Part shown: positions 26,402 to 37,300 of the stretch, one piece after another
Layout of the letters: each line of letters opens with the position of its first letter
Numbering within the stretch: the first letter of the stretch is position 1
Source: Acidobacteriota bacterium
Lineage (GTDB): Bacteria > Acidobacteriota > Terriglobia > Acidiferrales > UBA7541
NCBI GenBank assembly: GCA_018268785.1
Contig: JAFDVY010000002.1
Location: forward strand, 62,001-126,000
Direction: 5' to 3'
Length of the DNA stretch: 64,000 nucleotides
Notes under the pieces: model-generated
The model's database searches: none
Told to the model about the DNA's origin: nothing
What the model saw: the letters and a program-made list of their open reading frames with translations, nothing else
Made by a program: the position numbers and the translations under genes

Positions 26402-26799
26402 TGGCCGCTTTCATTCTGGTGTGTTCCGTGATTTTCCTGCTGCAGTTCTTTATTTCGTACTGCCGCTCTTTGATTGCCGCATCCGTGCGCGAACCGCTTT
26501 CCCAGGAAGTCCAGGAAGTGACAGGCTTGACCCGGGCGGCTACTGAAGAGGAATTTGCGCGGGTCGTGCAGCTCTTGCAGCTCTGCCCCGAACGTCCCGA
26601 AGAGCGCGGTGAAATCAGTCTGATCCGCACATACTTCCGCATGCTTGGAGTCATTCGCTCCACGATAGCCAAGATTGTGCCCTCCCTGGAAAGATGGGCA
26701 TCCGCAGAACGTGGGCAGTGTACTCATTTCGTCGCTGTAGTGCTCGGCAGGAGAATTGCGTTCAGTCGCAACCTCTTTGCCCAGCAGATTAGCGGCTGA
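26398..26799 (+). CDS. Small membrane-anchored protein of unknown function
   Basis: A 133-aa protein with one N-terminal membrane helix (AAFILVCSVIFLLQFFISYC) and a cytoplasmic helical domain (EEFARVVQLLQLCPE, EISLIRTYFRMLGVI). It starts at ATG 26398 within the previous stop, so the pair is coupled. Family not recognised; the partner may be the polytopic protein upstream. Confidence 0.65.
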   Translation: MMAAFILVCSVIFLLQFFISYCRSLIAASVREPLSQEVQEVTGLTRAATEEEFARVVQLLQLCPERPEERGEISLIRTYFRMLGVIRSTIAKIVPSLERWASAERGQCTHFVAVVLGRRIAFSRNLFAQQISG

Positions 26800-26945
26800 G
26801 AAGCCTGTTTTTCGCGTAATTCTTTCTCATGTTAAATTCGCAACACTCCCGCTGAAATTTGTGTTTCCGATTTTCTCGGCGGTGTTATCCTAGGCGTGGA
26901 TCACTCCTCGCCGGAGTGCATGCGTCCGCAGCGCAAAACGCACCG

Positions 26946-27830
26946 GTGACAAAAACCTGCTTGCATTGTGGCGCCGTACTGCCCTCAAACGTACGAATTT
27001 GCAGCTTTTGTGAATCGACTCTAACTCCGACCGCTACGGCGGTAGGGGGCGAAGCGTGGCGCGGCGAACTATCCGAGCGTCTTGCCTCTTATCGCGCGCG
27101 GCATAAGAGATCCTCTGCCGACAAGGACCAGTCTCAATTTACATTTGAGGAGGCGGAAGTATCCCCGCTAGCCGAAACACTCACGGCAGTTGCGGAAGTG
27201 AAGCCGGAAACAACTGCAGGCGAGGACTTCTCTTTTACGATCGCCATCGGACGCTGCGCTCCTGCAAAGGCAAGGAATGAAATGTTTATCGATGTTTCGC
27301 TTCCCCCTGCCTTTGAAAAGAACGGGGACGAGACTGGTGAGGCAACAAATGCGGCCCAAGAACGCGTGGGGCTTTATCCCGTCGCAGCGATAGAAGAGCG
27401 CAGAATCGTGGCGATGATTGATTCTGCATGCCTCTTATTTGCATATGGGGGATTTTTGACGCTCTTCGGATCGCTTGGCGGGCAATTCACTTTCAGCAAG
27501 ATGAGCGCCGCAGTCTACTGCATCGCTTTTGCGATCGTTTATTTGCAGTATTTCACGCTCTTCACAGTTTTTGGAGGGACAACGCCGGGGATGATGCTGC
27601 GGGGCATTCAAGTGGTGGATTTTTCCGGCGAGGCGCCTTCGCCACGGAGGCTCCTGCTCAGAGCTGCTGGGTATATGCTTTCCGCTGGGACATTTTTTCT
27701 CGGATTCCTTTGGGCGATGTGGGACGAAGACGAGTTGACCTGGCACGACCGCATTTCACACACCTACCTGAGCTCAGCGGAAAAGCTGGGCGATTCAGAG
27801 TTGGCTGGCGCGATCCACAGACACCCTTAA
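26946..27830 (+). CDS. RDD-family membrane protein with N-terminal zinc ribbon
   Basis: The protein (294 aa from GTG 26946) begins TKTCLHCGAVLPSNVRICSFCES, a CxxC-CxxC zinc ribbon, then an about 130-residue low-complexity acidic linker, and an RDD-type membrane domain (about 155-275) with RRIVAMIDSACLLFAYGG, GGTTPGMMLRGIQVVD and DELTWHDRISHTYL. Start is uncertain: GTG 26916 and TTG 26859 are in frame, and none has a good ribosome site. RDD proteins are mostly of unknown function, some linked to ion transport. Confidence 0.72.
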   Translation: MTKTCLHCGAVLPSNVRICSFCESTLTPTATAVGGEAWRGELSERLASYRARHKRSSADKDQSQFTFEEAEVSPLAETLTAVAEVKPETTAGEDFSFTIAIGRCAPAKARNEMFIDVSLPPAFEKNGDETGEATNAAQERVGLYPVAAIEERRIVAMIDSACLLFAYGGFLTLFGSLGGQFTFSKMSAAVYCIAFAIVYLQYFTLFTVFGGTTPGMMLRGIQVVDFSGEAPSPRRLLLRAAGYMLSAGTFFLGFLWAMWDEDELTWHDRISHTYLSSAEKLGDSELAGAIHRHP

Positions 27831-27885
27831 GCAAACATTCAGCGTTTATGTGGCGCGAAAGCAAGCGAGGATTGAAACCGAAGAA

Positions 27886-28626
27886 CTATTTTTTGACGGC
27901 TTCGTCAGATGCGATTTTTCCGTCGCGGATGTAGATGATGCGATGCGCGTTCTGGGCGATGTCGTTTTCGTGTGTGACAAGAATAATCGTATTGCCTTGG
28001 CTGTGGAGATTCTTGAATAACGCCATTATTTCTTCGCCCGTTTTTGAATCCAGGTTGCCAGTAGGCTCGTCGGCAAGCACGATCGAGGGCGAATTCACGA
28101 GTGCCCGGGCAATAGCCACGCGCTGGCGCTGACCGCCTGAAAGTTCATTCGGCTTGTGAGTCATTCGACTCGTAAGATCTACTCGGTCAAGCGCTTTCTT
28201 CGCCTTCTCGATGCGCTCTTCCGCGGGAGTTCCGTTGTAGATCAAGGGCAGTTCGACGTTGTGCAGCGCGGTGGCTCGCGGCAAGAGATTGAACGTCTGA
28301 AAAACGAAGCCGATCTCTTTGTTGCGAATGTAGGCCAGCTCGTCGTCATCAAGTTCGCTAACGAGGCGGCCGGCGAGCCAATATCTGCCTGAACTTGGCG
28401 AATCCAAGCATCCGATAAGATTCATCAGCGTGGACTTGCCGGAACCCGACGGACCCATAATCGCTACGTATTCGCCCTTGCGAATTTCAAGATCCACGCC
28501 GCGCAGCGCGTGCACCTGTTCCGATCCCATTTCATAGACCTTCGCCAAGCCCTCGGTCTTGATCACTACGCCTGAATCAACGAGCTCCTGGCTATACGAT
28601 TCCGGTGACATGGTCTCCACGGGCAT
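27886..28626 (-). CDS. ABC transporter ATP-binding protein (MacB/LolD type)
   Basis: ATPase of a MacB/LolD-like export system, 246 aa. Walker [10 protein letters not shown] (about 58-66), Q-loop FVFQTFN, signature [15 protein letters not shown], Walker [13 protein letters not shown] and the switch histidine in LVTHE are all present. It lies eight bases after the adaptor gene, so the two are co-transcribed. The membrane permease with an FtsX domain is not in this window's operon. Confidence 0.93.
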   Translation of the reverse strand: MPVETMSPESYSQELVDSGVVIKTEGLAKVYEMGSEQVHALRGVDLEIRKGEYVAIMGPSGSGKSTLMNLIGCLDSPSSGRYWLAGRLVSELDDDELAYIRNKEIGFVFQTFNLLPRATALHNVELPLIYNGTPAEERIEKAKKALDRVDLTSRMTHKPNELSGGQRQRVAIARALVNSPSIVLADEPTGNLDSKTGEEIMALFKNLHSQGNTIILVTHENDIAQNAHRIIYIRDGKIASDEAVKK

Positions 28627-28634
28627 GCTCTCTC

Positions 28635-30050
28635 CTAGCTCTGTTGATCGTCCGACTTCTTTGGTGCCGAGTTGTCCACTTTGATTTGTGCCGACGGCTT
28701 TAGAGTACGCAGCGCTTTGTAACTTCCGACCACGATTTCATCGCCAGGTTGTAAGCCCTTGGTGACTTCTATGTCCGTGACTCCAGAGATTCCGGTGTCC
28801 ACGGGCCGGAATTCCGCTTTGTTTCCATTGACGACAAAAACGCCCTGCACTTCATCCTTCTTGGGATCGCCGGGCGCGGGTGGTGGTGGAGCGGCAAGCG
28901 AAACGCTTGAGCCGCCACCCTTTTGATTTTTTGCATTTTTTGCAGCCTCGTCCAAATCCTTGCGGGAGCGAACGGCAAGTGCCTGGATCGGAATCGCAAC
29001 TACGCTCTTTCTTTCAGCAGTCTTGATTTTTGCGGTCGTGGAAAGGCCAGGCCGGAGGTTTTCCGGCGGGCTGTCTAAGGTCACGACAACTTTGAAATCT
29101 TTCGCTTCCTGGGTGCTGGTCGTGGATTGCGTGGTGGCTAGGCCGGAGCTGCGCAGTACGGCTTGGGATCCAATTTCCGTCACTTTGCCATGAAAGGTCT
29201 TTCCAGGCACGGCGTCAATCGATACGTCCGCGTCCTGTCCCATGCGCACGTTCACGATGTCTGTTTCGTCCACTTTCACTTCGGCAGTCACAACGGACAT
29301 GTCGGAAAGCGTCATAAGGAAGCTGCCGTTGGAATTCTGAATACCGGGAACAACGTATTCTCCAAGGCGGACCGGGAGGTAGCTAACGATGCCATCGATT
29401 GGCGAAGTGTACGTGGTCTTATTCAAGACGTCGCGCGTACGAGCCAAAACTGCTTTGTTTTGATCCATCGTCGCGCGAGACTGGCTCATCTGCGCTTTTA
29501 ACTGCGAAACGCGGGCGTTTGCGGATTCCACGGCAGCCGCGGCCGCATCGTAAGCGGTCTTGCGCTGATCGTAATCTTGCCTGGGGATCAATCCGTCCTT
29601 ATAAAGCCCATCGCCGCGATCATAATCCAATTTCGCCTTTTCCAGATTTGCCTTTTGCTGAACTAGATCGGCTTGTGCCGATTTGTAACTGGCGTCTGCG
29701 GCCACGATTCCGGATTCCGCCGAGTTGAGAGCCGCCGCTTGCGCTTGCACGTCTGCATTGGCTTGAATATTTTCCTGCAGCAGCAACCTGTCGCCCTTCT
29801 TGATGTGTTCGCCTTCCTTCACAAGGATGGCCGTGATTCTTCCGAAGCCCTGTGCCTGCATGTTGGTGTAGGTCGTAGGCTTGATTTCGCCTGAAGCGGT
29901 TACGATTGAAACCAAGCTATCCTGCTTGGCGACCTTTGCGGTCTGCACCGTCACCACACCCTTGTTGGCAGCGTTTACGCTGTACAGCACGATCCCAGCG
30001 ATCGCACCCGCAACGACCACGCCGATACCTATCTTCTGCCACGTCTTCAT
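28635..30050 (-). CDS. Efflux periplasmic adaptor (HlyD/MacA-like)
   Basis: Links an inner-membrane transporter to the outer membrane. The 471-aa protein has an N-terminal membrane anchor ([19 protein letters not shown]), a lipoyl half ([21 protein letters not shown]), a long alpha-hairpin (about 100-220) and a beta-barrel domain with [20 protein letters not shown] 30050 is preferred over 30137 because a GAGGAAGG site is seven bases ahead. A Gly/Pro linker (about 380-405) is unusual. It forms an operon with the ATPase gene downstream. Confidence 0.88.
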   Translation of the reverse strand: MKTWQKIGIGVVVAGAIAGIVLYSVNAANKGVVTVQTAKVAKQDSLVSIVTASGEIKPTTYTNMQAQGFGRITAILVKEGEHIKKGDRLLLQENIQANADVQAQAAALNSAESGIVAADASYKSAQADLVQQKANLEKAKLDYDRGDGLYKDGLIPRQDYDQRKTAYDAAAAAVESANARVSQLKAQMSQSRATMDQNKAVLARTRDVLNKTTYTSPIDGIVSYLPVRLGEYVVPGIQNSNGSFLMTLSDMSVVTAEVKVDETDIVNVRMGQDADVSIDAVPGKTFHGKVTEIGSQAVLRSSGLATTQSTTSTQEAKDFKVVVTLDSPPENLRPGLSTTAKIKTAERKSVVAIPIQALAVRSRKDLDEAAKNAKNQKGGGSSVSLAAPPPPAPGDPKKDEVQGVFVVNGNKAEFRPVDTGISGVTDIEVTKGLQPGDEIVVGSYKALRTLKPSAQIKVDNSAPKKSDDQQS

Positions 30051-30483
30051 TTCTGACCTTCCTCGCTTGCCGCCCAATGATATTGAGGTTGACGCCGCTG
30101 TTGTTCGCACCCGTCGACCGATAGCCCGCAAGGGCACTTAGTTTCTTGCTGGTCGCTCTATTGATAGATACGGCTTAGGGGGGCGAAATGTTTCGCCAGT
30201 AGACCCAGGTGCGGCAGTCTTGGATAGTTCCAGTACGCCAATAAGCCTCGAGTGGCTCCAGCAAGCCGACAGACTACGGACACCTCAATTTTATGTACAA
30301 AAGAAGCGAAAGGGAACCACTACATTGGACCTTCCGCGCCGGCTGCTGCCACAACCGCTGCTCTATTTGACGCAAGGCAGGCAAATTTGGTCAGCCGAAG
30401 ACAATGCGAAAATGAGACAAAACTGGCTTGGGCAAGAGCTAAGCTAGTCCGGAGCGGAGTTAAATCGCCAGGCTGACAGTCCC
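30051..30483. other. Intergenic region, 433 bases, no gene seen
   Basis: Contains a short hairpin GGCGAA-ATGT-TTCGCC (30182-30197) without a T-tract. Translations in all frames give only short, low-complexity peptides. No tRNA or operator was recognised. It must hold the adaptor promoter at its left end. Confidence 0.4.
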
Positions 30484-32760
30484 CTACTTGATGACTAACG
30501 TCAATGATGTGGACCCAGAAATCGCGCTGGAACCGGAACCTGAAGTCGCATTGACAATCACCGTGCTCGTTCCTGCGGGCGTTCCAGGATTTGAGGGCAC
30601 CGAGCTATATCCAGAACCCCCGCATCCCCCTGCGATTCCATATCCAATAAAAACAACAAAAAACAGGAGCAGAGAGAGACTGTGGGACAGTTCCTTCCGG
30701 CGTCCAAGTGGAAGAACAAAACACAATCCGAGTAAAGTTACTCCGCCGAAGAGCCCCAAGGGAGATCTGTTTTGAGCAATGCTTGGAGCTGTCGTCTTGA
30801 TCGTAACGGTTGTTGTACTGGCGGTGTTGCCGGAGGGGGTTAAAGAAGCGGGCGAAAAACTGCAGGAAGACTCATTCGGCAGTCCGGAACAGGCAAAGGT
30901 CGCTTGCTGGTTGAAACCGTTGGTCGGGGTAAGCGTTACAACAGCAGTTGCGCTCCCACCGGCAGAGATCGAAAGCGTCCCTGGGTTTATGCCAATAGAA
31001 AATCCTGGTGCATTTGTTGAGGAGTCCGCGTAGTAAACCGCGAGACTGCCGATAGAGGTAAAGTAAGCTGTTCCACCGGGTGTTCCTATGAGGCGTATCC
31101 CATCGCCCTGGGTATCGGGAAAGTTGAAGGTGTACGCAGTTTGGCTGCCAACCTGATTGTTGTAAGCATATGGCGGCGTTATTGTGATTCCACCAACATC
31201 GATCCACTGAAAGTTTTGACGAACCTGAACTTTTAAGTTGCTGGAATACCAGCCGCCGTTGGGGAACATCGTACCTGTTGTATAAATTACCTTGTTAACG
31301 TTATACGTTTGGGGCCAGGTGTAGCCCCACCAATCGGTCACTTTCACTTCTTCGTCCCAATCATCTTCGCTATTCCCTGGAGATCCATTGGCCATTTGAT
31401 CGGCGCAATTGAACGCGCACAGCGAACCAAAATGGGTGCTCTTGCTGACGGCACGAGTGCCCGGTTCCAATGCCAGGTTTGCCGTGGAATGGGTGTTCGT
31501 GGGGGAAGTAGCTGCATAAGGTTGCAAGAACACTTTCCGAAGCGAAAACTTGTAAGAATCCCCGCTGCAGCAGACGTTGCTCTGCAAATAGAGCGTCTTG
31601 CCATCCGTACTTATAAATTTTGAAGGAATACTGGTTCCATATTGTCCGCGATTCTGAGTCAGCCGCAACGGCCCAAAATCATTTGAGAGGACAAGGCTCC
31701 ACGGCCCCCATGGCTGCGGCGCCTCATAGAATTCATGGGTGGAACATCCCCACGTCACCATCAGATAGCGATTCAGTGGCTGATCGTAAACCGCGCCTCC
31801 CTGCGCGATCACTTTCTGATTTGCGGGGCAATCAGTCCCAAACATGGAGGCGTAGAGATTTCGCTCGTCTGTTAAGACCGCGACCTTCTGTGTGATGTCG
31901 CTTGTCCAAGTGGGAGTGCTCCCGTTCATGCCAGAAAAAAACTGCCAGGAAGAGCGGTCAAGTACACTCGAATTCGGAACACGCCCGAGAAAAACTGTGG
32001 TCTGATCTCGCCAATTGTTGTCCAACCCGTATGCATAGACGTAGCTATCAGACGCGTTGCCATAGTTCTGGCCATAATCGAGAAAGAAGATCGTCGTGAA
32101 CTTGTAGGCCAAAAGGTTCGAAGGATCCCCTGGCGTACCAAACATGGGAGTGGCAGGATTCTGCGACCAGGTCAGTCCGTGATCGGTCGACTTCACGATG
32201 GAAGCTGCTGGGGCATCTTCAAAGGTGTTCTCATTCAGGTTCTGATACGCGAGATAGATCGCACCGCCGACACACAACATACCCGTAGGTTTGTCCGTAT
32301 ATGGGCTGCCGCTGTAGTTGTTGCCAACGTCGCCAGCCAGGAAGACTCCGGCGAGGTTCGGAGGCGTTCCAGATATTTTTCCAACGGCCATCGGATAGAA
32401 GACATTGGAAAAGTTCGTTCCATCTCCGTTGGCGGCATAGAGATTCCCATCGTCCGCCCAGCAGCTTGGCCAGAGATCGCCGTTTCCTGCAAGCTGGTAG
32501 GTTGAATAAGACTCTTCTGCCGCGGTGGAAAAGAAGTTGCTCTGTGGCGGAGAGACAGTCTGTTGCATCGAGACGTCATCAACTCTTAGCCAGCGATCCA
32601 CGTTCTGACCCTTGAAGCCAGCATGCACTTTGACAGCAAGAGAGACGGTCAGGGCAAAGAAGAGTCCGATTGCGAAGCGGACAAGCCTGCGCGAGAGGAT
32701 CGTACGTACCGCAGTCCGACGATGAGAGCTTGACAATACGGCTGGAATGAATCGTTTCAT
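30484..32760 (-). CDS. Secreted beta-propeller protein, DUF4185-like, with discoidin-like and Ig-like domains
   Basis: A 758-aa exported protein. After a signal peptide (FAIGLFFALTVSLAVKVHAG) comes a propeller-like region (about 60-390) with repeated strands and the stretch TVFLGRVPNSSVLDRSSWQFF, which resembles the LxRVP..ILDRSAYEFF pattern of DUF4185. DUF4185 includes endo-D-arabinanases (GH183), so an arabinan hydrolase is possible, but this match is by eye only. Residues about 420-590 look like a discoidin-type carbohydrate domain, about 595-665 like an Ig-like repeat, then two hydrophobic segments and a G/S-rich tail. The start codon overlaps a LacI-type operator. Confidence 0.7.
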   Translation of the reverse strand: MKRFIPAVLSSSHRRTAVRTILSRRLVRFAIGLFFALTVSLAVKVHAGFKGQNVDRWLRVDDVSMQQTVSPPQSNFFSTAAEESYSTYQLAGNGDLWPSCWADDGNLYAANGDGTNFSNVFYPMAVGKISGTPPNLAGVFLAGDVGNNYSGSPYTDKPTGMLCVGGAIYLAYQNLNENTFEDAPAASIVKSTDHGLTWSQNPATPMFGTPGDPSNLLAYKFTTIFFLDYGQNYGNASDSYVYAYGLDNNWRDQTTVFLGRVPNSSVLDRSSWQFFSGMNGSTPTWTSDITQKVAVLTDERNLYASMFGTDCPANQKVIAQGGAVYDQPLNRYLMVTWGCSTHEFYEAPQPWGPWSLVLSNDFGPLRLTQNRGQYGTSIPSKFISTDGKTLYLQSNVCCSGDSYKFSLRKVFLQPYAATSPTNTHSTANLALEPGTRAVSKSTHFGSLCAFNCADQMANGSPGNSEDDWDEEVKVTDWWGYTWPQTYNVNKVIYTTGTMFPNGGWYSSNLKVQVRQNFQWIDVGGITITPPYAYNNQVGSQTAYTFNFPDTQGDGIRLIGTPGGTAYFTSIGSLAVYYADSSTNAPGFSIGINPGTLSISAGGSATAVVTLTPTNGFNQQATFACSGLPNESSCSFSPASLTPSGNTASTTTVTIKTTAPSIAQNRSPLGLFGGVTLLGLCFVLPLGRRKELSHSLSLLLFFVVFIGYGIAGGCGGSGYSSVPSNPGTPAGTSTVIVNATSGSGSSAISGSTSLTLVIK
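32747..32760. promoter_or_regulatory. LacI-type operator 1 (overlaps start codon)
   Basis: Plus strand ATGAATCGTTTCAT; the 13-mer TGAATCGTTTCAT is identical at five places in the locus. Here the complement reads ATGAAACGATTCAT, which is also the first codons of the 30484-32760 gene (M-K-R-F-I). Confidence 0.6.
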
Positions 32761-32875
32761 CTCTTTTGTAAGCCTTGCCTTCCTTAGCCAGCGCCGTTTT
32801 CTCCACCCGAATTCAGTTCGCGAACATTCATCGCAACGCTTTCGGAGAAAGCTCCTTGTGCTGGCCGCATCAAGT

Positions 32876-34324
32876 TCAATTTGGCTGTGGAACTTTTTCC
32901 TCTGCGTCCTGGTCGGCTATGGCTTTTTGCTCCGCGAGAGCTCCAAGTTCCTTCTGGGCGCGCTTCCGCGCTTTGGTATCCACTGAAGTTCGCTGAAACA
33001 ACTCCAACGCACGGTCCACCCCTTCACGATCCCCCATGCCCCGATATGCCCTCGAGAGAAGATAGTAGGCGGTCGAATCGTCCTTCTTTACGGAAACGTA
33101 GTGAGTCAGAGTCGCAACAGCCGTTCGATAATCCCTGCGATTGAGGTCGATCTTACCCAGTAAGAGATAAACTTCCACCGGAGGGCGATCCAGCCCAAGC
33201 GCCGTCTCCAGGTGCTTGCGGGCTTCATCATCCTTGCCCATCAGGATCAGAACCTGCGCTACATTGGTGTGTAGTCCTGCGGAATTCGGCTGAATCTGAA
33301 GCTCGGCCTCAAATTCGCTTAACGCCTCAGCTACTTTTGCTCTTTTTAACTTAGCGGTGCCAATCGCTTCGTGGATTCCGGGCAAATCGGGCTTCTGCTT
33401 CAGGACGGCCTGGTATTCCTCGATTGCTTCCTCCAAATGCTCGCCTGCAGCGAACGCATCGGCAACGATCTGATGCGCACGATAGGAGTCTGGGGCTATT
33501 TCCACGACGCGCTGAAAAGATGCCTGAGCTTCGTGTTCTGCTTCGAGCGCCTGGAAATAGAGCCTGTCCTCTTCCGCATTCGCTGTCTGCGCAAATTGAG
33601 GCGCCGCCGGAGGCACTCCGCCCAACTCGGTGATGCGATCAGAAAGTTCTGCAACGTCCGGGCGGCGCGCAAACGCTTGCTTGAAATCCTCCAAAGCGCC
33701 TCTCCGCTCGCCTTTCAGAAGTAATTGTTCTCCGGACAGTTGCCAAATTCGGCCTCCGTCCGGAGCGATTGCGATCAAGCGGACCGTTGCGTCTCGACCA
33801 ACTTCCAGATGTGCCTTGCCCAACGCGTACCACACGTCAATGTTCTTAGGATCAAGCTTGCAGGCTGCTTTGAACTCATTCAACGCGAGTGAGTATCGAG
33901 ATTGCGCGACATACGCGTATCCCAGCCATGTGTGGGCGATCACATCGGAAGGACTAAGTTCTACCGCCTTTTGCAACTCTGGCACGGCTTTATCTGGTTG
34001 CGAGAGTCTGTACCAGGCCAAGCCTGAGAAGAGGTGTGGGGCCACCAGATTCGCATTTAAGGAGGCGGCCTTTCGAAGGACAACCACGGCTCGAGTCAAG
34101 TCATGGTTGAAGTAGAGGGCCATTCCAAGATTGCTCAGCATTTCTGCATTTTGCGGAAGGAGACGAACAACTGCTTCGTATTCGCGAACTGCAGCCGGAA
34201 AATCGTCTCGACGCTGTGCCTCTCGCGCCGCCTGAGCGTGTTGTGTGATCTCGTCAGTGACTGTCTGTGACTGAAAAAAAAAGGCCATGCTTGCCCAGAT
34301 AACGCATTTGGCAAGCATGGCCAT
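32876..34324 (-). CDS. Secreted TPR-repeat protein
   Basis: A 482-aa protein with a short signal-like N-terminus (CVIWASMAFFFQSQT) and at least ten tetratricopeptide repeats, for example AVREYEAVVRLLPQNAEMLSNLGMAL and AVPELQKAVELSPSDVIAHTWLGYAY (read in parts). It is 12 bases downstream of the TonB receptor gene on the same strand. In Acidobacteriota such TPR proteins often accompany Oar-like receptors and may serve as a periplasmic partner; that role is inferred from position only. Confidence 0.85.
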   Translation of the reverse strand: MAMLAKCVIWASMAFFFQSQTVTDEITQHAQAAREAQRRDDFPAAVREYEAVVRLLPQNAEMLSNLGMALYFNHDLTRAVVVLRKAASLNANLVAPHLFSGLAWYRLSQPDKAVPELQKAVELSPSDVIAHTWLGYAYVAQSRYSLALNEFKAACKLDPKNIDVWYALGKAHLEVGRDATVRLIAIAPDGGRIWQLSGEQLLLKGERRGALEDFKQAFARRPDVAELSDRITELGGVPPAAPQFAQTANAEEDRLYFQALEAEHEAQASFQRVVEIAPDSYRAHQIVADAFAAGEHLEEAIEEYQAVLKQKPDLPGIHEAIGTAKLKRAKVAEALSEFEAELQIQPNSAGLHTNVAQVLILMGKDDEARKHLETALGLDRPPVEVYLLLGKIDLNRRDYRTAVATLTHYVSVKKDDSTAYYLLSRAYRGMGDREGVDRALELFQRTSVDTKARKRAQKELGALAEQKAIADQDAEEKVPQPN

Positions 34325-34336
34325 AGGGGTGTGGGG

Positions 34337-37300
34337 TTAGAACTCCAGTTTTAGACCGAATTGAATAATTCTGGGGCCGTTTTGCTGAGAAGTCATTATA
34401 CCAAACGGCGTGTTTGAGCCCTGCAGACTCCCAGCACTGAGGTCCGGCGGAGCAAAGTTATAGATGAACGTAGGCGCACCCCCCGAGCCGAATACCACCC
34501 GGTTGAACGCATTGAAGAAGTTGGCCTGAAACTGCAGGTTCACCCTTTCGTAGAGTGGGATTCGCTTGGAGATGGACAAGTCCTCGTTGAGAAACCTCGG
34601 CATGCGCAAACCCGAGAAGAAGTTTGGAGCATTGCCAAAGTCGCCTTGAGCCGGCGCCTTGAACGCGGCAGGATTGATGTAGAACTGGCATGCCGCGCGG
34701 CCTGGCGCCAGGATCGGTCCAGAGCAGTTGGGGTCGTAGGCCGGATTCTTCAGAGGCTGCCCGGGAACGACGTCCGGACGGAAGCTGAAGCCATCCGAGG
34801 CGTGATAGGGGTTTGAACTTCCGAACGCATCGTACTCGATGTGAATCGGACGTCCGCTCTGGTAGTGCAGAATCCCGCTCGTCTGCCATCCGCCGACGAT
34901 CTTTCCTACGACGCCTCCATGGTTCAGCATCTTCTTGCCAGGACCGAAAGGAAGCTCATAGGTATAGCTGATCGAAAGGTTGTGTGGAATGTCCGAACTG
35001 GTCACGGAACGCTGCGCTTTGCCGTTGTAATAATCCTGGAAGAAGGAACCCGCAAAAACCGCGTTTTCCGCACCCGCTTGCCAGCCAATGTTGGAATCGA
35101 CATCTCCGATGGTTTTGGAGAATGTATAAGCCACAAGGAAGGTCAAACCGTTGGAGAAGCGTTTCTGAAGGCTGGTCTGGAGGCCGTTGTACGAAACGCT
35201 GCCAATCGGGTTTTCCACATTGTCGATATTTCCGAATTGCGGGAAAGGCCGCAACGCCTGTCCGATGGTCGCCGCGGGACCAAAGGTAGATACGAAACCG
35301 GGCCAAGGGGCGTTAATTCCTGCGGCTGCTGCTCTCGGGTCGGTGATTGGCAGCGCCAGGAATTCGTTGAGTGGGAGGCCGCCCGCTGCTGCAGCTGCGC
35401 TGAATTGCTTCGCGAGGGCCGGATCGATCTGATTTGGTTTGGACCACACTCCCATATGATAGGCGTGCATGCCAACGTAGCCGACACTTAGCAACATTGT
35501 GCTGTTGAGTTGCCGCTGCACCTGGCCGGTCCAGAAAAATTGCGTGGGCGGAATCCCCGAACTCGGGCGAACCCAGGGCGGATTGGTATTGCCCACGAGC
35601 GCGCCAGGATCGAGATTCGCTCCGGTAATTGCGGAAGCCGGATAGGGATTATCCCAATAGTAGGCAGCCGAGCCAATCGCGTCTCCCGGCCGGTTCAAAG
35701 TAGCCAGGCCGGCGAAGCCGCTGTCATAGAGACCGCCGCCAATGCCATTGACTAGATTGTCGTTGCCAACGGGTCTGTTCACGGCAAACGATCCACGGTA
35801 GGACATGCGGTGAGTGCCCGGAGAATATGCAAATCCGATTCTGGGTTGGAAGCCCGTATAGCTTGTGTCACCAATCCGGGCCTTTCCGTTGCGGCCAGGG
35901 CCATTGCCGTAATAGGTGAAGGCTCCCGGCAAGTTGCCAGCGGCAGGATTGGGTAGGGTCGGGTCAAGCGTCGAGACGTTGCCCTTGGCTTCCGTTCTGG
36001 GCACTTGAATGTCATAGCGAATGCCTAAATTGAGCGTGAGATTGGAGCTGACTCTCCAGTCGTCCTGGAAATACACACCCGTCTGCAACCACCGCTGATA
36101 CTGCATCACCGGGTAGTCGATACGGGAAAAGTCGCTTCCGCCAAGTAGGAAACTGGCGAACGGGTTTCCCGTGCCCGCCGGAATGGATACTGCCTGATTT
36201 CCATTGATGAATCCCGTTCCGTTCTGGGCAGTTTGCGTCGCTTCGAAAACCCAGTTGCCAACGGGAAGTCCTCCTTCATTTCGCTGCAAACGGCGGAGCT
36301 CACCGCCAATGTTGAAAGAATGACGGCCGTGAATCTTCACCAGGTTATCGTTCACAATGTAGCGATTTTCCGCCACGATCGATCCTTGCGTCCCGCCAAT
36401 GCCAGTGATCGAGCTGATTCCTATATGCGGGAACGAACTGCTGCCGCCTAGTGGAGGCAGTCCCATAATTCCGAGCGCCGCAAGCCCCGGGCCCGCCTGT
36501 TGCGGTCCGGCGAGGTTGGTATCGCGAAGGAAGCCGACGTTAAGGCTGTTCACAAGAGTTGGAGAGAAGGTGTAGTTATGCGTAACACGGAACTGCTTGG
36601 TCGGAGCATCGGTAATGGCCGAGTCCAACGCGTTCAGGCTTCCGTTGTTCCCATTCAAATAGCCGCCCCAAAATGCGCTGCCGGCAATGGTCTGTCTCTC
36701 GGAGATGTGCTCGTCGAGTTTTATGACGACGCGATGTTCGTCAACCTTGGAGCTCTGAACGCGGAGAAAGTTGTTGAAAAGGCCGTCATTACTCGCCGTG
36801 GGAAAGCTCGGCAGGATCTTCTGGGAGACCGCGCTGAAGGCGCTTGTTGGAATGATGTTGTTGGCGTAGGAATCCCTCACTTGATATTGGTTGCCGTCGG
36901 GGCCTGTCACCGTATGGACTGAAAATGGATTATAAATTTCGCCTGTGAAAATGGGGTTGCCCGCGGCATCGGTAACGGCACTACCGTTCACTGTGAGCTG
37001 TGGCCCCAAAATCTGCGAGAAGTCTCCTGCGCGGAACTTGTTGGGAAATGTCGTCAGGCTGGCGTTGTTGGAACTGGGACGAAATTTGAAGCCAGTATAA
37101 TCGACAAAGAAAAACGTCTTGTTTTTGCCTTCATAGAGCTTGGGGATCCAGACCGGGCCGCCAAAATTGCCGCCGTATTCGTTCTGCTTTAAAGGAGCCT
37201 TTTTCTGACCAGTCGCGTTGCCGACAAAACCGGTCGCGTTCAGGGCATCGTTTTGCAGGTAATCGTAAAGCGTGCCGTGATATTGGTTGGTGCCCGATTT

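Noticed and set aside
30220-30476. Short frames in the 30.1-30.5 kb gap, considered as transposase remnants
   Set aside because: No transposase or integrase motif and no terminal repeats were found.
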